Shown: one piece after another, positions 29,916-38,421 of the stretch | How positions within the stretch are numbered: position 1 is the first letter of the stretch | How the letters are laid out: each line of letters opens with the position of its first letter | Source of the DNA: Paenibacillus melissococcoides | GTDB taxonomy: Bacteria; Bacillota; Bacilli; Paenibacillales; Paenibacillaceae | Assembly (NCBI GenBank): GCA_944800085.1 | Contig: CALYLO010000017.1 | Span: forward strand, 48,606 to 112,605 | DNA length: 64,000 nt | Direction: 5' to 3' | The notes under the pieces: model-generated | Seen by the model: the letters and a program-made list of their open reading frames with translations, nothing else | Told to the model about the DNA's origin: nothing | Database searches by the model: none | Translations under genes and position numbers: made by a program

Positions 29916-30635
29916 TCACTTTAAAATGACGTTTTCTTTTAACTTCAAGAGCATAGCAATCTCTTCGCTGACAACTACTTGCGGATGGTTAGAAATCAGC
30001 GAACGAAAAGCCTGCTTTTCTGCATCTTGAGGATGATAGATATGATGCAATTCGTTCAGCGTCACGTTATTGTATAGTTCTCGGCTAAAATAGTAGACTC
30101 CGTCAGGGTGAGAACCATCAAAGAAGTTAAAACCTATCAGGATAATCTTTTCTATCTGAAGATGTTTAAGAATACAGTACAACGAAGTAAGACCAGTTGT
30201 AGGATTGCGACCTGTTTGATCATCTATTGGTATATTCAGCATGTGATACAGTTCATCAAAGTCGTCCTCATGTATGAAAACAGTGTTTATTTTTTTCAAC
30301 TGCTGAAAATTTCGTAATATTTTACCTAATGCTACATTGTAAGCATGTTTTTGTGATGGTGGGCGGGAAACCAGGATTGCCTTGACGCCATCTCTCTCTA
30401 ACTCGTTCAATGTTTTTGGATTCAAATAGTTGCTAATGTATAAATCGGTTCGGCTCCCCACATCATTCTGATACCCAGCAATTTGGTATTGGTTCATGCG
30501 GCATACCACGTCACAATTGTCGATAATAGCCCCCAACATGCTATTTTTTACTGAAGGGGCGTTTCCGACAATAGCTATGCTTTTCGTATGGCCAAAACAT
30601 TGAGTAAACCAATTCGTAGTAAATTCCTTAAACAC
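29916..30635 (-). CDS. Sialyltransferase-like (GT29-type) CMP-donor transferase
   Basis: 239 residues with two sialyl motifs: the L-motif-like IAIVGNAPSVKNS through DVVCRMNQY (about 20-50) and the S-motif-like GRNPTTGLTSLY (142-153), with a later histidine-rich segment LHHIYHP. GT29-related enzymes transfer a group from a CMP donor. Together with the cytidylyltransferase this suggests transfer of a CMP-activated moiety inside the pathway. There is no membrane anchor, so it acts in the cytoplasm. GTG start with GGGAG upstream. The transferred group is unknown. Confidence 0.72.
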   Translation of the reverse strand: MFKEFTTNWFTQCFGHTKSIAIVGNAPSVKNSMLGAIIDNCDVVCRMNQYQIAGYQNDVGSRTDLYISNYLNPKTLNELERDGVKAILVSRPPSQKHAYNVALGKILRNFQQLKKINTVFIHEDDFDELYHMLNIPIDDQTGRNPTTGLTSLYCILKHLQIEKIILIGFNFFDGSHPDGVYYFSRELYNNVTLNELHHIYHPQDAEKQAFRSLISNHPQVVVSEEIAMLLKLKENVILK

Positions 30636-30653
30636 CGTTCTGGCTCCCTCTTT

Positions 30654-31796
30654 TCAACTTGAATAAGAAAAACCTTCGCTAATAATTTTTTTCATAATCT
30701 CTTCTGTGCCCCCAGCAATCGATTGCGCGACTGCATCATTATGTACGCGAAGAATGTCCAGATTCGTAATGTCGCCTGTAACCGTACGAGCCCCAAAAAG
30801 CTTGGCTAAAAACGTGCTTATCTGAATCAGATGAGAGATGGATTTGTACTTAGCAATAGCAACGTCTTGGTGTTGCAATCGTTTTTCTTTCAGATATAAT
30901 TGTTTAAGTGTATCTACAAAAGCAGCTGTAAGCCGTGAGTTTGCTTCATGTTCTGCGAATGAATAACTGACAAACTGAAATGACATGATGGACTCACGCC
31001 CATTGTTTCGTTTGCGAGCCCATTCTACACCTTCTCTCATTAATACCTCACACATTTCCTGACATAAAACAGCATTAGCAAAGCGTTCAACAGACAAACC
31101 TCTAAGGATAGCTAGTGAGGCGTGTCGAAGCCCGCCCAATAAATCCTCACGAGTAACCTGGATCTTATTAAAATGAACTTCCCCTAAATCAAGCGCCTGC
31201 ATAGCACGACGGTTTTCAATTGGTGCTACGGTGATTCCCTCTCGATCTCTTTCAAGTAGGAAAATAGCAAGACCATTCTCACCTTTCTCTTCAAGGCGAG
31301 CGACAACCAGGAAAAAATCAGCGATAGAAGCTGAAGTGATAAACTTCTTTACACCTGTAAGAACATAACCCTGTTCCGCCGGCGTAGCTTTAGCACGAAT
31401 CAAGTTAATATCACTTCCCCCGTGCTCCTCAGTGAGGCAGAATGCTCCTATTTTATCGCCATTAATTAAGGGTTGGAGGTATTTATGTTTTTGTAGTGAA
31501 GAACCATACTGCTGTACAAAATGAAGAATAACATCTGCTTGCAACCAAAAAGGAATATCCAACAGGAGATGTTTCCCTAGTTCCTCCATTACAATTAGTG
31601 AATATTGTCGGTCACCGAAGCCTCCAAACTCTATGTTTCCAGCACCTTTGAACAAACCGGCGGCACCCGCTTCATTCCACATCTGCTTTAGATGTGTACG
31701 TGATTTCGATAAGCTCGAGTAATTTTTGATTACAACTTCTTTCAAAAAGCAGCTTACATCCATTCGGTACTCTTCATATGTTGGATTCATTTTCAT
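30654..31796 (-). CDS. Acyl-CoA-dehydrogenase-like flavoprotein with catalytic glutamate
   Basis: 380 residues with full ACAD fold: FCLTEEHGGSD (flavin loop), the middle domain KKFITSAS, and C-terminal SIAGGTEEIMK. The helix-G text LSVERFAN holds a glutamate where isovaleryl-CoA-type dehydrogenases carry their base, so desaturation of an acyl or aminoacyl thioester is plausible. It overlaps the aminoacyl-carrier ligase by four bases, pointing to carrier protein 2 as the thioester it acts on. This contrasts with the base-lacking paralogue at 20892-22067. Confidence 0.82.
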   Translation of the reverse strand: MKMNPTYEEYRMDVSCFLKEVVIKNYSSLSKSRTHLKQMWNEAGAAGLFKGAGNIEFGGFGDRQYSLIVMEELGKHLLLDIPFWLQADVILHFVQQYGSSLQKHKYLQPLINGDKIGAFCLTEEHGGSDINLIRAKATPAEQGYVLTGVKKFITSASIADFFLVVARLEEKGENGLAIFLLERDREGITVAPIENRRAMQALDLGEVHFNKIQVTREDLLGGLRHASLAILRGLSVERFANAVLCQEMCEVLMREGVEWARKRNNGRESIMSFQFVSYSFAEHEANSRLTAAFVDTLKQLYLKEKRLQHQDVAIAKYKSISHLIQISTFLAKLFGARTVTGDITNLDILRVHNDAVAQSIAGGTEEIMKKIISEGFSYSS

Positions 31797-33085
31797 TTTG
31801 TTTCCTTTTGCCTGTTTAGAATTTTCGATAATTCATTATTGAAAAAATGGGTTGCTTTCTTTTCTTGATTTATTCCTTCCTTTACTATGTCAGGCCATCC
31901 GTTTGAATCAATGCCGTATTGCGACAAAAAAGCAAAAAACATTCGTTCGAGTCCAATTCCTATGCACCCTGTGTAGATATATTGATCTTCTGCACGATTT
32001 TTGTACAAGCGGAATTTTTGTGATAGAAATTGGTTATGAAAGTTAAAAGATCCGACCGCGATCGTTTCTTCTTGATTAAGACGTAATTGCAGTTCATATT
32101 TGGAGCCTAGCATTTTTTGAATATTCACTCGTTTCGCCGTATCATCTACTAGGAAAAAAGGATCAGTAGCGGTTTCACAAAACCCTCGCAATCCTATAGC
32201 CTCCATTAATATAGTCGCCACTTTACGATATTCTTCAATCGACCTGCGAACATACTCATAGTCTCCAAGAAAAACGGTTTCTCGAATGGTGAAATCCCAT
32301 AATCGCTGTAGTGGCTTATGATATTGGTTTTCAAAACGGAATGACTTTCCACGCGCTGTCACCGCTTTATTTTCTGTAAACTCGGAATTTTCAAACATGC
32401 TGTAGACGTAATAACACATAGTCGGCGGTAAACTATAATTGGTTTCACACACATACTTTAGAAGACGTTGTGAAACATCTTCTACTGATTTAGCATCCTC
32501 GAATTCCTTCCGGAATTCATCAAAGTTGTCAACAGTATTTTTCAAACGAACAGCAAACATTAAAAGATTTGGAAACGAATCAAAATATCCTACCTTTTTT
32601 AATACAGAGGTTTGAAGTAACGTTGGGAAGCGGTAGTTTTCAGCCCCAAATACGTGTCTTGAAACCCCTTCGAATAATCGGTCAAATAACTCAAATAGGG
32701 CAATAAAAGGCTCTTTGATACTTACTTGACCTTCACCGTGGATATGTACATATCCACGGTGAATTAATTCATCAAGAATATTCTTGCTTTGTCCGGCCTG
32801 CATATTATCAAAGTCCCAAACACGCTTAATTTCAATATTTTTAAGCCCGATAATATCTCTTTTCACAACGAATTCGAGATGCTTGAGAATTTGTTGTATA
32901 TTCGCACCATTCTTAAGAAACAAGGTGATTCCTAAAACCTCGGTTTCATTGGCGTCTAATTCAAAATGGAGTATGTCTTCGGAAATATAAAGTATCTTCT
33001 TATATATCTCCATCTGTAAGTTGTTTTGAAACGGTGTGACAAACTCCATATAAATAGGGTTTTCAGTTCCACAATATTCACACAT
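31793..33085 (-). CDS. Class II aaRS-like amino acid:[carrier protein] ligase
   Basis: 430 residues resembling the truncated SerRS homologues that load amino acids onto carrier proteins instead of tRNA. Motif 2 is DFTIRETVFLG and motif 3 is GCIGIGLERMFFAFL. The zinc ligands of that family appear conserved: Cys224 (MCYYVY), Glu269 (FTIRE) and Cys374 (TGCIG). No tRNA-binding arm is visible. The first 120 or so residues are an extra N-terminal region with a CEYC pair. The carrier is probably the one at 34507-34767. In known members the substrates are small amino acids such as Gly or Ala; the substrate here is unknown. Confidence 0.82.
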   Translation of the reverse strand: MCEYCGTENPIYMEFVTPFQNNLQMEIYKKILYISEDILHFELDANETEVLGITLFLKNGANIQQILKHLEFVVKRDIIGLKNIEIKRVWDFDNMQAGQSKNILDELIHRGYVHIHGEGQVSIKEPFIALFELFDRLFEGVSRHVFGAENYRFPTLLQTSVLKKVGYFDSFPNLLMFAVRLKNTVDNFDEFRKEFEDAKSVEDVSQRLLKYVCETNYSLPPTMCYYVYSMFENSEFTENKAVTARGKSFRFENQYHKPLQRLWDFTIRETVFLGDYEYVRRSIEEYRKVATILMEAIGLRGFCETATDPFFLVDDTAKRVNIQKMLGSKYELQLRLNQEETIAVGSFNFHNQFLSQKFRLYKNRAEDQYIYTGCIGIGLERMFFAFLSQYGIDSNGWPDIVKEGINQEKKATHFFNNELSKILNRQKETK

Positions 33086-33088
33086 GAA

Positions 33089-34489
33089 TTAGTTCCCTAC
33101 TCCCTTTGTATTAACAATTTCATTTTTTTTCACTTGCATTTGGTCCTGATTATACAAATTAAAGCCGTGTTTACGTGTCTGGAAATACGATTTAATCATC
33201 TTCTTCGTTTGCATTGTACTGTAAAACATGGAAGACATATTCCCAACCCAATAGCCATGTTCTTTTGGAATAACCAATTGATCTTTCGTTTCAATGAGCA
33301 TGCCTGCTTCGATTAGCTGATCGATTTTTTCACGATGCCGTTCAAGAGCAGCCGCTTCATTTTTGTTTAGGTGCATAAAGTTCGGGAACATGACGATCGT
33401 CCGATTCTCCATCTCTTCTTGCGAAACCTCTTGAGAAACACTAATACCGTTTCCCTTTTCTTTGACGCCATTCACATACTTCTCCATATCCGCGTAGTTC
33501 TTATATACATAGCCGTCAATAATTCCACGTGAGGAAGGACCAATTCCAATGGTGCTCCCACCATAGTCACGATTATTACCAAGCTGAATACTTAAGGTAT
33601 TGTGAGGTGCGGTACGACGTTTTGAAATCGTGTTACCCATTATTGCATGTATGTCATCACGTGATTTTAAGAACTGATAGATCATCTGGTAAGCATTTTC
33701 CTTTTCGGGATTAATAAAATCATCCCACAGTCCCCGCTGCTTATATCGATGATAAAGCTTTGTTTCCGGAAAGACGTTTAAACTATACAAATCAATCGCC
33801 GTTACACCAAGTTCAAACGCTTTATCAATGTTTTGAATGACATCTTCGGGATTCTGTTCTGGATAGTTGTACATTAAATCGATGTTGAAGTCCGTTAATC
33901 CTGTTTTATGAAATTCCGCGCACAGCTCTTCAAATTTCTCAATTTTACCTACCAAGCCATATTTTCGTCGTAACTCTGGCGTAAAGGTTTGGACACCAAA
34001 CGATACACGGTTAAAACCCATACAGGCCAATCGGGAGACACATTCAAAATCATCGATAATTAAAGAGTCCATTGTCCCTTCTATTGAAACCAAGCTACAC
34101 TTACTCAAGTCAAAGTTTTTTCGTAGAGCTTCAAGAATCCGTTTCATGTAATGTTCCGGTAATATTGTAGGCGTCCCCCCGCCAAATTGAATTCCAGAAA
34201 TCCTTTTGAGCCTTTCTGGAAGCCTTGATCCGTAATACTCAATCTCCTGTTCGACGCTACTCACGTATGCCTCGACTTCCTCCTCGGAAGTCGTTCCCCA
34301 AATCAACTTAAAATAATTACAAAAAACACATATCGATTTGCAATAAGGAACATGAATATATATGCTGGTTTCGTTGTTGTACATTCTTTCATTTTGCAAA
34401 TAGCTTCTAAAGCGGTTTTCATCATGGGTGTCTTGAAATATACAGACCTGTGGGTAATCGTAATGCTCTGTTTCTTTTTTCTTAAACAC
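33089..34489 (-). CDS. HemN-like radical SAM enzyme
   Basis: 466 residues. The iron-sulphur motif is CKSICVFC (CxxxCxxC), preceded by IYIHVPY and followed by GIQFGGGTPTIL, with a HemN_C-like wing at the C-terminal end. This coproporphyrinogen-oxidase-like group includes, besides haem enzymes, class C radical SAM methylases and cyclopropanases of secondary metabolism. The position between a carrier protein and an aminoacyl-carrier ligase makes a haem role unlikely. GTG start with GGAGG six bases upstream. The reaction is not known. Confidence 0.85.
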   Translation of the reverse strand: MFKKKETEHYDYPQVCIFQDTHDENRFRSYLQNERMYNNETSIYIHVPYCKSICVFCNYFKLIWGTTSEEEVEAYVSSVEQEIEYYGSRLPERLKRISGIQFGGGTPTILPEHYMKRILEALRKNFDLSKCSLVSIEGTMDSLIIDDFECVSRLACMGFNRVSFGVQTFTPELRRKYGLVGKIEKFEELCAEFHKTGLTDFNIDLMYNYPEQNPEDVIQNIDKAFELGVTAIDLYSLNVFPETKLYHRYKQRGLWDDFINPEKENAYQMIYQFLKSRDDIHAIMGNTISKRRTAPHNTLSIQLGNNRDYGGSTIGIGPSSRGIIDGYVYKNYADMEKYVNGVKEKGNGISVSQEVSQEEMENRTIVMFPNFMHLNKNEAAALERHREKIDQLIEAGMLIETKDQLVIPKEHGYWVGNMSSMFYSTMQTKKMIKSYFQTRKHGFNLYNQDQMQVKKNEIVNTKGVGN

Positions 34490-34506
34490 GGTTAACCTCC
34501 CGTAAT

Positions 34507-34767
34507 TTAATTAATATATTTATGAACAAGAGCAACAATCGAATTGATCGTTTGAAAGTTTTCCATCTCAAACTCATGATCTTGAATCTCAAATCCGAAC
34601 TTAGACTCAAGAAAATTGATTAAGTTCATAACGCCAAGAGAATCAATTAACCCTCCCTCTAAAATATTCATCTCATCTGTCAAATTTACATTTTTCTCTG
34701 CAACAACTTCCGCTAAATAATGAATTACTACTTCATGAACATTGTCGTGAGCTTTAATATTTTCCAT
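34507..34767 (-). CDS. Acyl carrier protein 2
   Basis: 86 residues from the ATG at 34767 (GAGAGG eight bases upstream; the longer frame from 34812 is less likely). The phosphopantetheine serine is Ser43 in GGLIDSLGVMN. It differs clearly from carrier protein 1 (LGLDSIRS), so the two are not a recent duplication. It sits before the radical SAM enzyme and the aaRS-like ligase, its probable loader. Confidence 0.9.
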   Translation of the reverse strand: MENIKAHDNVHEVVIHYLAEVVAEKNVNLTDEMNILEGGLIDSLGVMNLINFLESKFGFEIQDHEFEMENFQTINSIVALVHKYIN

Positions 34768-34872
34768 CGTTATAACCTCTCTTTTCAGAAATGAATTATA
34801 AAATTGATTCATTGAAGCCTACCAAAATTGCGGATATATTCTAGGTAACACCCCCTTTAAAGAATCTACCGT

Positions 34873-35895
34873 CTACAATTTAAGAATTAGTGCTTCACAC
34901 TTTGTAAGACTTATTTCTTCGTCTAGTGCAATCTCCTTCAGCTTTTTTATCATTCGAGCTAGCATAGCTTGCTTACTTACATCATTTTTCATAAATGATG
35001 ATTTAAAAATCATATTAGTTGCTACAGTCCAATCTTGTCCGAGTTGGAAATATGATTCTGCCAAATCGATTAGCTTTGCTTCGAGTACGGACGAATTTCT
35101 AAGAAAATGTGCATAACGATAACGGCTAGTAGCCATACGAGACAAAATGGTACCTAATTCAAAAAGTGAAGATTTTGCAAGGCAAGCAGAGTTATTAACA
35201 AAGGACTCAAGATTTACGATAAATTGATGTAATCCAGGTATACCAACAATGACTTTTGTCGATCTAGGCAAATTTTCAAGTTCTCTCATTTTTTCGATCT
35301 TCGAGCATTCTTGATTCACTTCAACATTCCGTCGAATAACATTGAATATAGAATCTCGACATATATGTCCTACCGCTTCTTCTGCATGAAGGGTAAAAAA
35401 GTGCCGATTAAACTGTATATCCTGAGTTTATTGTAATAATACGCTGTCTGAAATCTCCTGCTTTATGTTATAGGAATCATCAACGATGTTGATCATATTC
35501 TTGGTAAAATCTATGGCTGTAATATAATGAAGGGTATGCCGATCTTGATAGTGGAGGGAAAATGGCAGATAAAAAGGGTCTACACCAATTAATACGGGTT
35601 CGTTCTGCTTTATCCAGCTTCGAATTAATGTAAGGAATAGTTCTGGTTGCTCTATCTTATGTTTTTTAATACGAATTTTATGTCCAAAATAGAGTTCTTC
35701 TGTGATGTTCATAAAGCGGCTACGAATAAGTGGTAAACTGTTGTTTTCACCCTCGTAGTATACGATTGCACATTGCTTATAGACACTTTGATAATTCGTA
35801 AAACCTTTATACCTTAAAATGTTACTTATCGCCAAAGTAAAACAATCATCCCCTTCGATCTTATCATTGAATGGTACCATTTCACACAGCTTCAT
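34873..35895 (-). pseudogene. BtrH-like acyltransferase interrupted by one in-frame stop
   Basis: The frame 35895-35428 encodes a BtrH N-terminal domain with Cys18 (GDDCFTLA), the histidines of HTLHYITAID and the aspartates of NIVDDSY. A TAA at 35430-35428 ends it. The same frame then continues without interruption (TQDIQFNRHFFTLHAEEAV) into a helical C-terminal domain (LIDLAESYFQLGQDW) up to 34873. Without the stop it would be a 340-residue protein, the same size and domain order as the BtrH-like gene at 23377-24384. So this is a full gene with a nonsense codon, or two cooperating halves if the second is re-initiated. First or second gene of the operon. Confidence 0.75.
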
Positions 35896-36449
35896 TCTTT
35901 AGCTTCTCCTTCCAATGTAATTGCAAATATATGCATGGATGGATTATCGACAAATGAAATTTGATTAAAATCCCCCCCTCCACTAATATTTATGACTTGA
36001 TACCAAATGGTTGAGCGAAGCCCTTTTACTAACCCGCCTTGAGTAGAAGAATGAATTCCTTCGCACTGAAAAGCGATTAATTCTTGATAAGTCGGAGATG
36101 CTTTTGTCCAATCCGTAAGCTTTAAATGAACCGATTGCATTTCGTTAGTACCTTTAAGTTGCAGTGGACAACTATACGAACCGTTATCCGCCGCTCCAAG
36201 AATATGAATTTTAATATATGTCTGTAGAGGAACAGATATTACTTGTTCGTTCAGTTCCATATTGTCGAAAGTACCTGAAGAAAGATAAAATGGGATGTCA
36301 TGCACGGTAACAATTCGGTCAAGTGTAGGTAGTTGTTCTGCTGGATAAGATGAACCCATTCCAGTAAAGTTAGCTACTTCAATTTCTTCTAGATGTGAGA
36401 TTCCTTTGTTAGAGTAAAAATCAGTTAAGTCAATATTATAGTATCTCAT
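35892..36449 (-). CDS. Hypothetical beta-sandwich-like protein, first gene of the cluster
   Basis: 185 residues dominated by short alternating hydrophobic strands (for example YIKIHILGAADNGSYS, STIWYQVINISGG, MHIFAITLEG), reminiscent of NPCBM-like carbohydrate-binding beta-sandwiches. It has no signal peptide or membrane segment. It opens the operon after a Shine-Dalgarno GGGAG and overlaps the BtrH-like gene by four bases. A sugar- or product-binding role is only a guess. Confidence 0.65.
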   Translation of the reverse strand: MRYYNIDLTDFYSNKGISHLEEIEVANFTGMGSSYPAEQLPTLDRIVTVHDIPFYLSSGTFDNMELNEQVISVPLQTYIKIHILGAADNGSYSCPLQLKGTNEMQSVHLKLTDWTKASPTYQELIAFQCEGIHSSTQGGLVKGLRSTIWYQVINISGGGDFNQISFVDNPSMHIFAITLEGEAKE

Positions 36450-36769
36450 TACCCATCTCCCTTAAACATTATCTTATTTTGAATAAATATTTATATTAGG
36501 GATTATTTGTGATATTGTGGTTCTATTCATAAATATTCAAAAATCATATACATAAAACCGCTTTTTTCACGTATTTAAGTTATAAAATAATGTTTTAAAA
36601 GTCCAGCGGTATGATGTCAAGTCCCTGATTGATGAGAATTGGAAAATTTCCTTGGCGTGCAGCAGGATCAATCCCAAAAAAGGCATCACCAAACTAGACC
36701 CAGTCGAAAATTAAGTAAAATACCATAATTTAACTGGGAATTAGAGAAGAAAATTCATGAGCCAAGGCA
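36450..36769. other. Leader of the biosynthetic operon and IS110 flank
   Basis: The part next to the operon (36450-36600) is very AT-rich with the similar segments GAATAAATATTTAT and ATTCATAAATATTC, possible operator half-sites, and should hold the operon promoter; I cannot fix one. The part 36600-36770 has a short open plus frame (VQRYDVKSLIDENW) that looks like a remnant of a gene cut by the IS110 insertion. Confidence 0.3.
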
Positions 36770-38014
36770 TTATTGCTCTGTCGGCTTCACCTTCCTTCTG
36801 GGCGTATAGAGTTGGTCGTTGCGTAGCAGCACATCGACCAGACGCACAAGTTTTCTTGCCGTTAAGACGAGGGCACGTTTGTGTTGATGCTTAGGGACTT
36901 CATTGAATTTCTTCCGGTAGTACTCCCCGAATTCCGGGTCGCGGTTTTTTACCGAGTTGGCAGCTTCAACAAGGTAGTAGCGAAGGAATCGGTTGCCGGA
37001 ACGAATGCGCTTTGTATCTTCCGCCTCGAAGGAGCCGGATTGGTGCTTGCGCCACGTCAGACCCGCATACTTGGCCAAGGCGGCTTGATCCGTGAAGCGG
37101 TCGATGTCGCCGATCTCGGCCAGGATGCCTGCGGCATAGACCCGATCAATGCCCGGAATGGAACGGAGGCACTGGCTGCTGGAAATGCCGTCTAAAATGC
37201 GCTCAATCGCCTTGTCGAGCTCTTTAAGCTGACTCTGGATGCTCCGGATCGACTGAATTGAGGTGCCCAGCACCAAATCAATGGAATCCTCGACAACCTT
37301 CGAGAGACGGTACGAGGCCCGAGCCGCCTTTTGAATACAGCGGGCGACGTGTTCGGGATCGGGGAAACGATTTCTCCCCTTGTCCTTGAGATAGTCAGCC
37401 AAACGGGCGACATCCATATTCGCCATCTCATCCAGACTATACTTTTCCGAGAGCATTTCCATGATGGCATGGCCGAACACGGAACTGTCCACCTCCGCGC
37501 GAAAAGCATTGCACTTGTAGAACAGATTTTGCAAAAAGTATTGCTTCTCGCGGGTAAGGTTGTGTACGAGATGGAATCGCATGCGAGTGAGCCGCTGCAA
37601 GGCGATGTACTGTTCCTGCATCACGATAGTCGTCGTGAGTCTGCCAAAACGCAGGCGGTCTGCAATGATCCAGGCATCGATGCGATCGGTTTTGTCCAGG
37701 TCGGCATAAGCGTCTTTGAATTTGTTAATCAGCTTCGGATTAATGGTGAACACCTTGGCATTCAATTGTTGAAGGGCCTCATCTTCATGCAAGTACATGG
37801 CTGGATGCCAGCTGTAGACGGATGTGGCTTCAAGCCCGATATGAACCTCAGAGCAGGCTGTCTTGACCGCAGCAGAAATGATGCGATCCCGCAAGTAAGA
37901 GGCGCCGTGCAGATTGTTGGTGGTCTTGAAGGTCTCCAGGGTGTCGCCATCCGATTTCATCAAACAGGCTTCCAGTTCTTCGGAACTGACGTCAATACCG
38001 ACAAAAAGCTTCAA
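36770..38014 (-). mobile_element. IS110-family transposase (DEDD recombinase)
   Basis: 414 residues. The RuvC-like N-terminal domain begins LFVGIDVSSEELEA with later acidic residues (ADLDKTDRIDAW). The C-terminal Transposase_20 domain includes RSIPGIDRVYAAGILAEIGD and the serine-containing YAGLTWRKHQSGSF. The gene is intact and separates the biosynthetic operon from the regulatory region. IS110 elements lack conventional terminal inverted repeats and, in studied members, use a bridge RNA from a non-coding end; see the leader at 38015-38280. Confidence 0.92.
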
Positions 38015-38280
38015 GAGAATTCCTCCTTTCTATAAGGGATTCAGGGAACGGACTCTCCGGACTGTCTCCGGCGCACTCGCCGATCAATCACCCTCGCATA
38101 TGAGAACACGCTTCGGTTCATGAGCTGCCCCGACGCTGCTACAGTCGGGCATGAGTTGCCGAAGGGAACAGCCAGCGGGTAAGAAGTGCAAGCGAGTACC
38201 GGAGAAACAGACTTAAAAAGTAGATTGGACTACAGGAGGGAGACGAATTTCCCCGAATGGAACCCTAAGTTCCATTGTCC
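38015..38280 (-). ncRNA. Structured leader of the IS110 element, candidate bridge RNA
   Basis: About 260 bases upstream of the transposase are non-coding and hairpin-rich on the minus strand: GCCCGAC/GTCGGGGC near 38130-38155 and CCGGAGA/TCTCCGG near 38055-38075. Size and position fit the bridge-RNA region known from IS110 elements of the IS621 group. No sequence family match can be claimed from reading alone. Confidence 0.4.
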
Positions 38281-38421
38281 AGAGACATTCCGGAAAGTCC
38301 AGTCCCCATATTAATTTTCAATGTGCAAGCTGGAAATTTTGAAGGCATTCTATGTTCCTATAAAGGACTGGAAAAAGACTCAAAACTGCCTTCAGGAAAT
38401 ACTATACGAGGAGTGTCTAGT

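Noticed and set aside
25447-30635. Ordinary sialic acid capsule synthesis
   Set aside because: Only cytidylyltransferase- and GT29-like genes are present; synthase, epimerase and acetyltransferase genes are missing from the operon.
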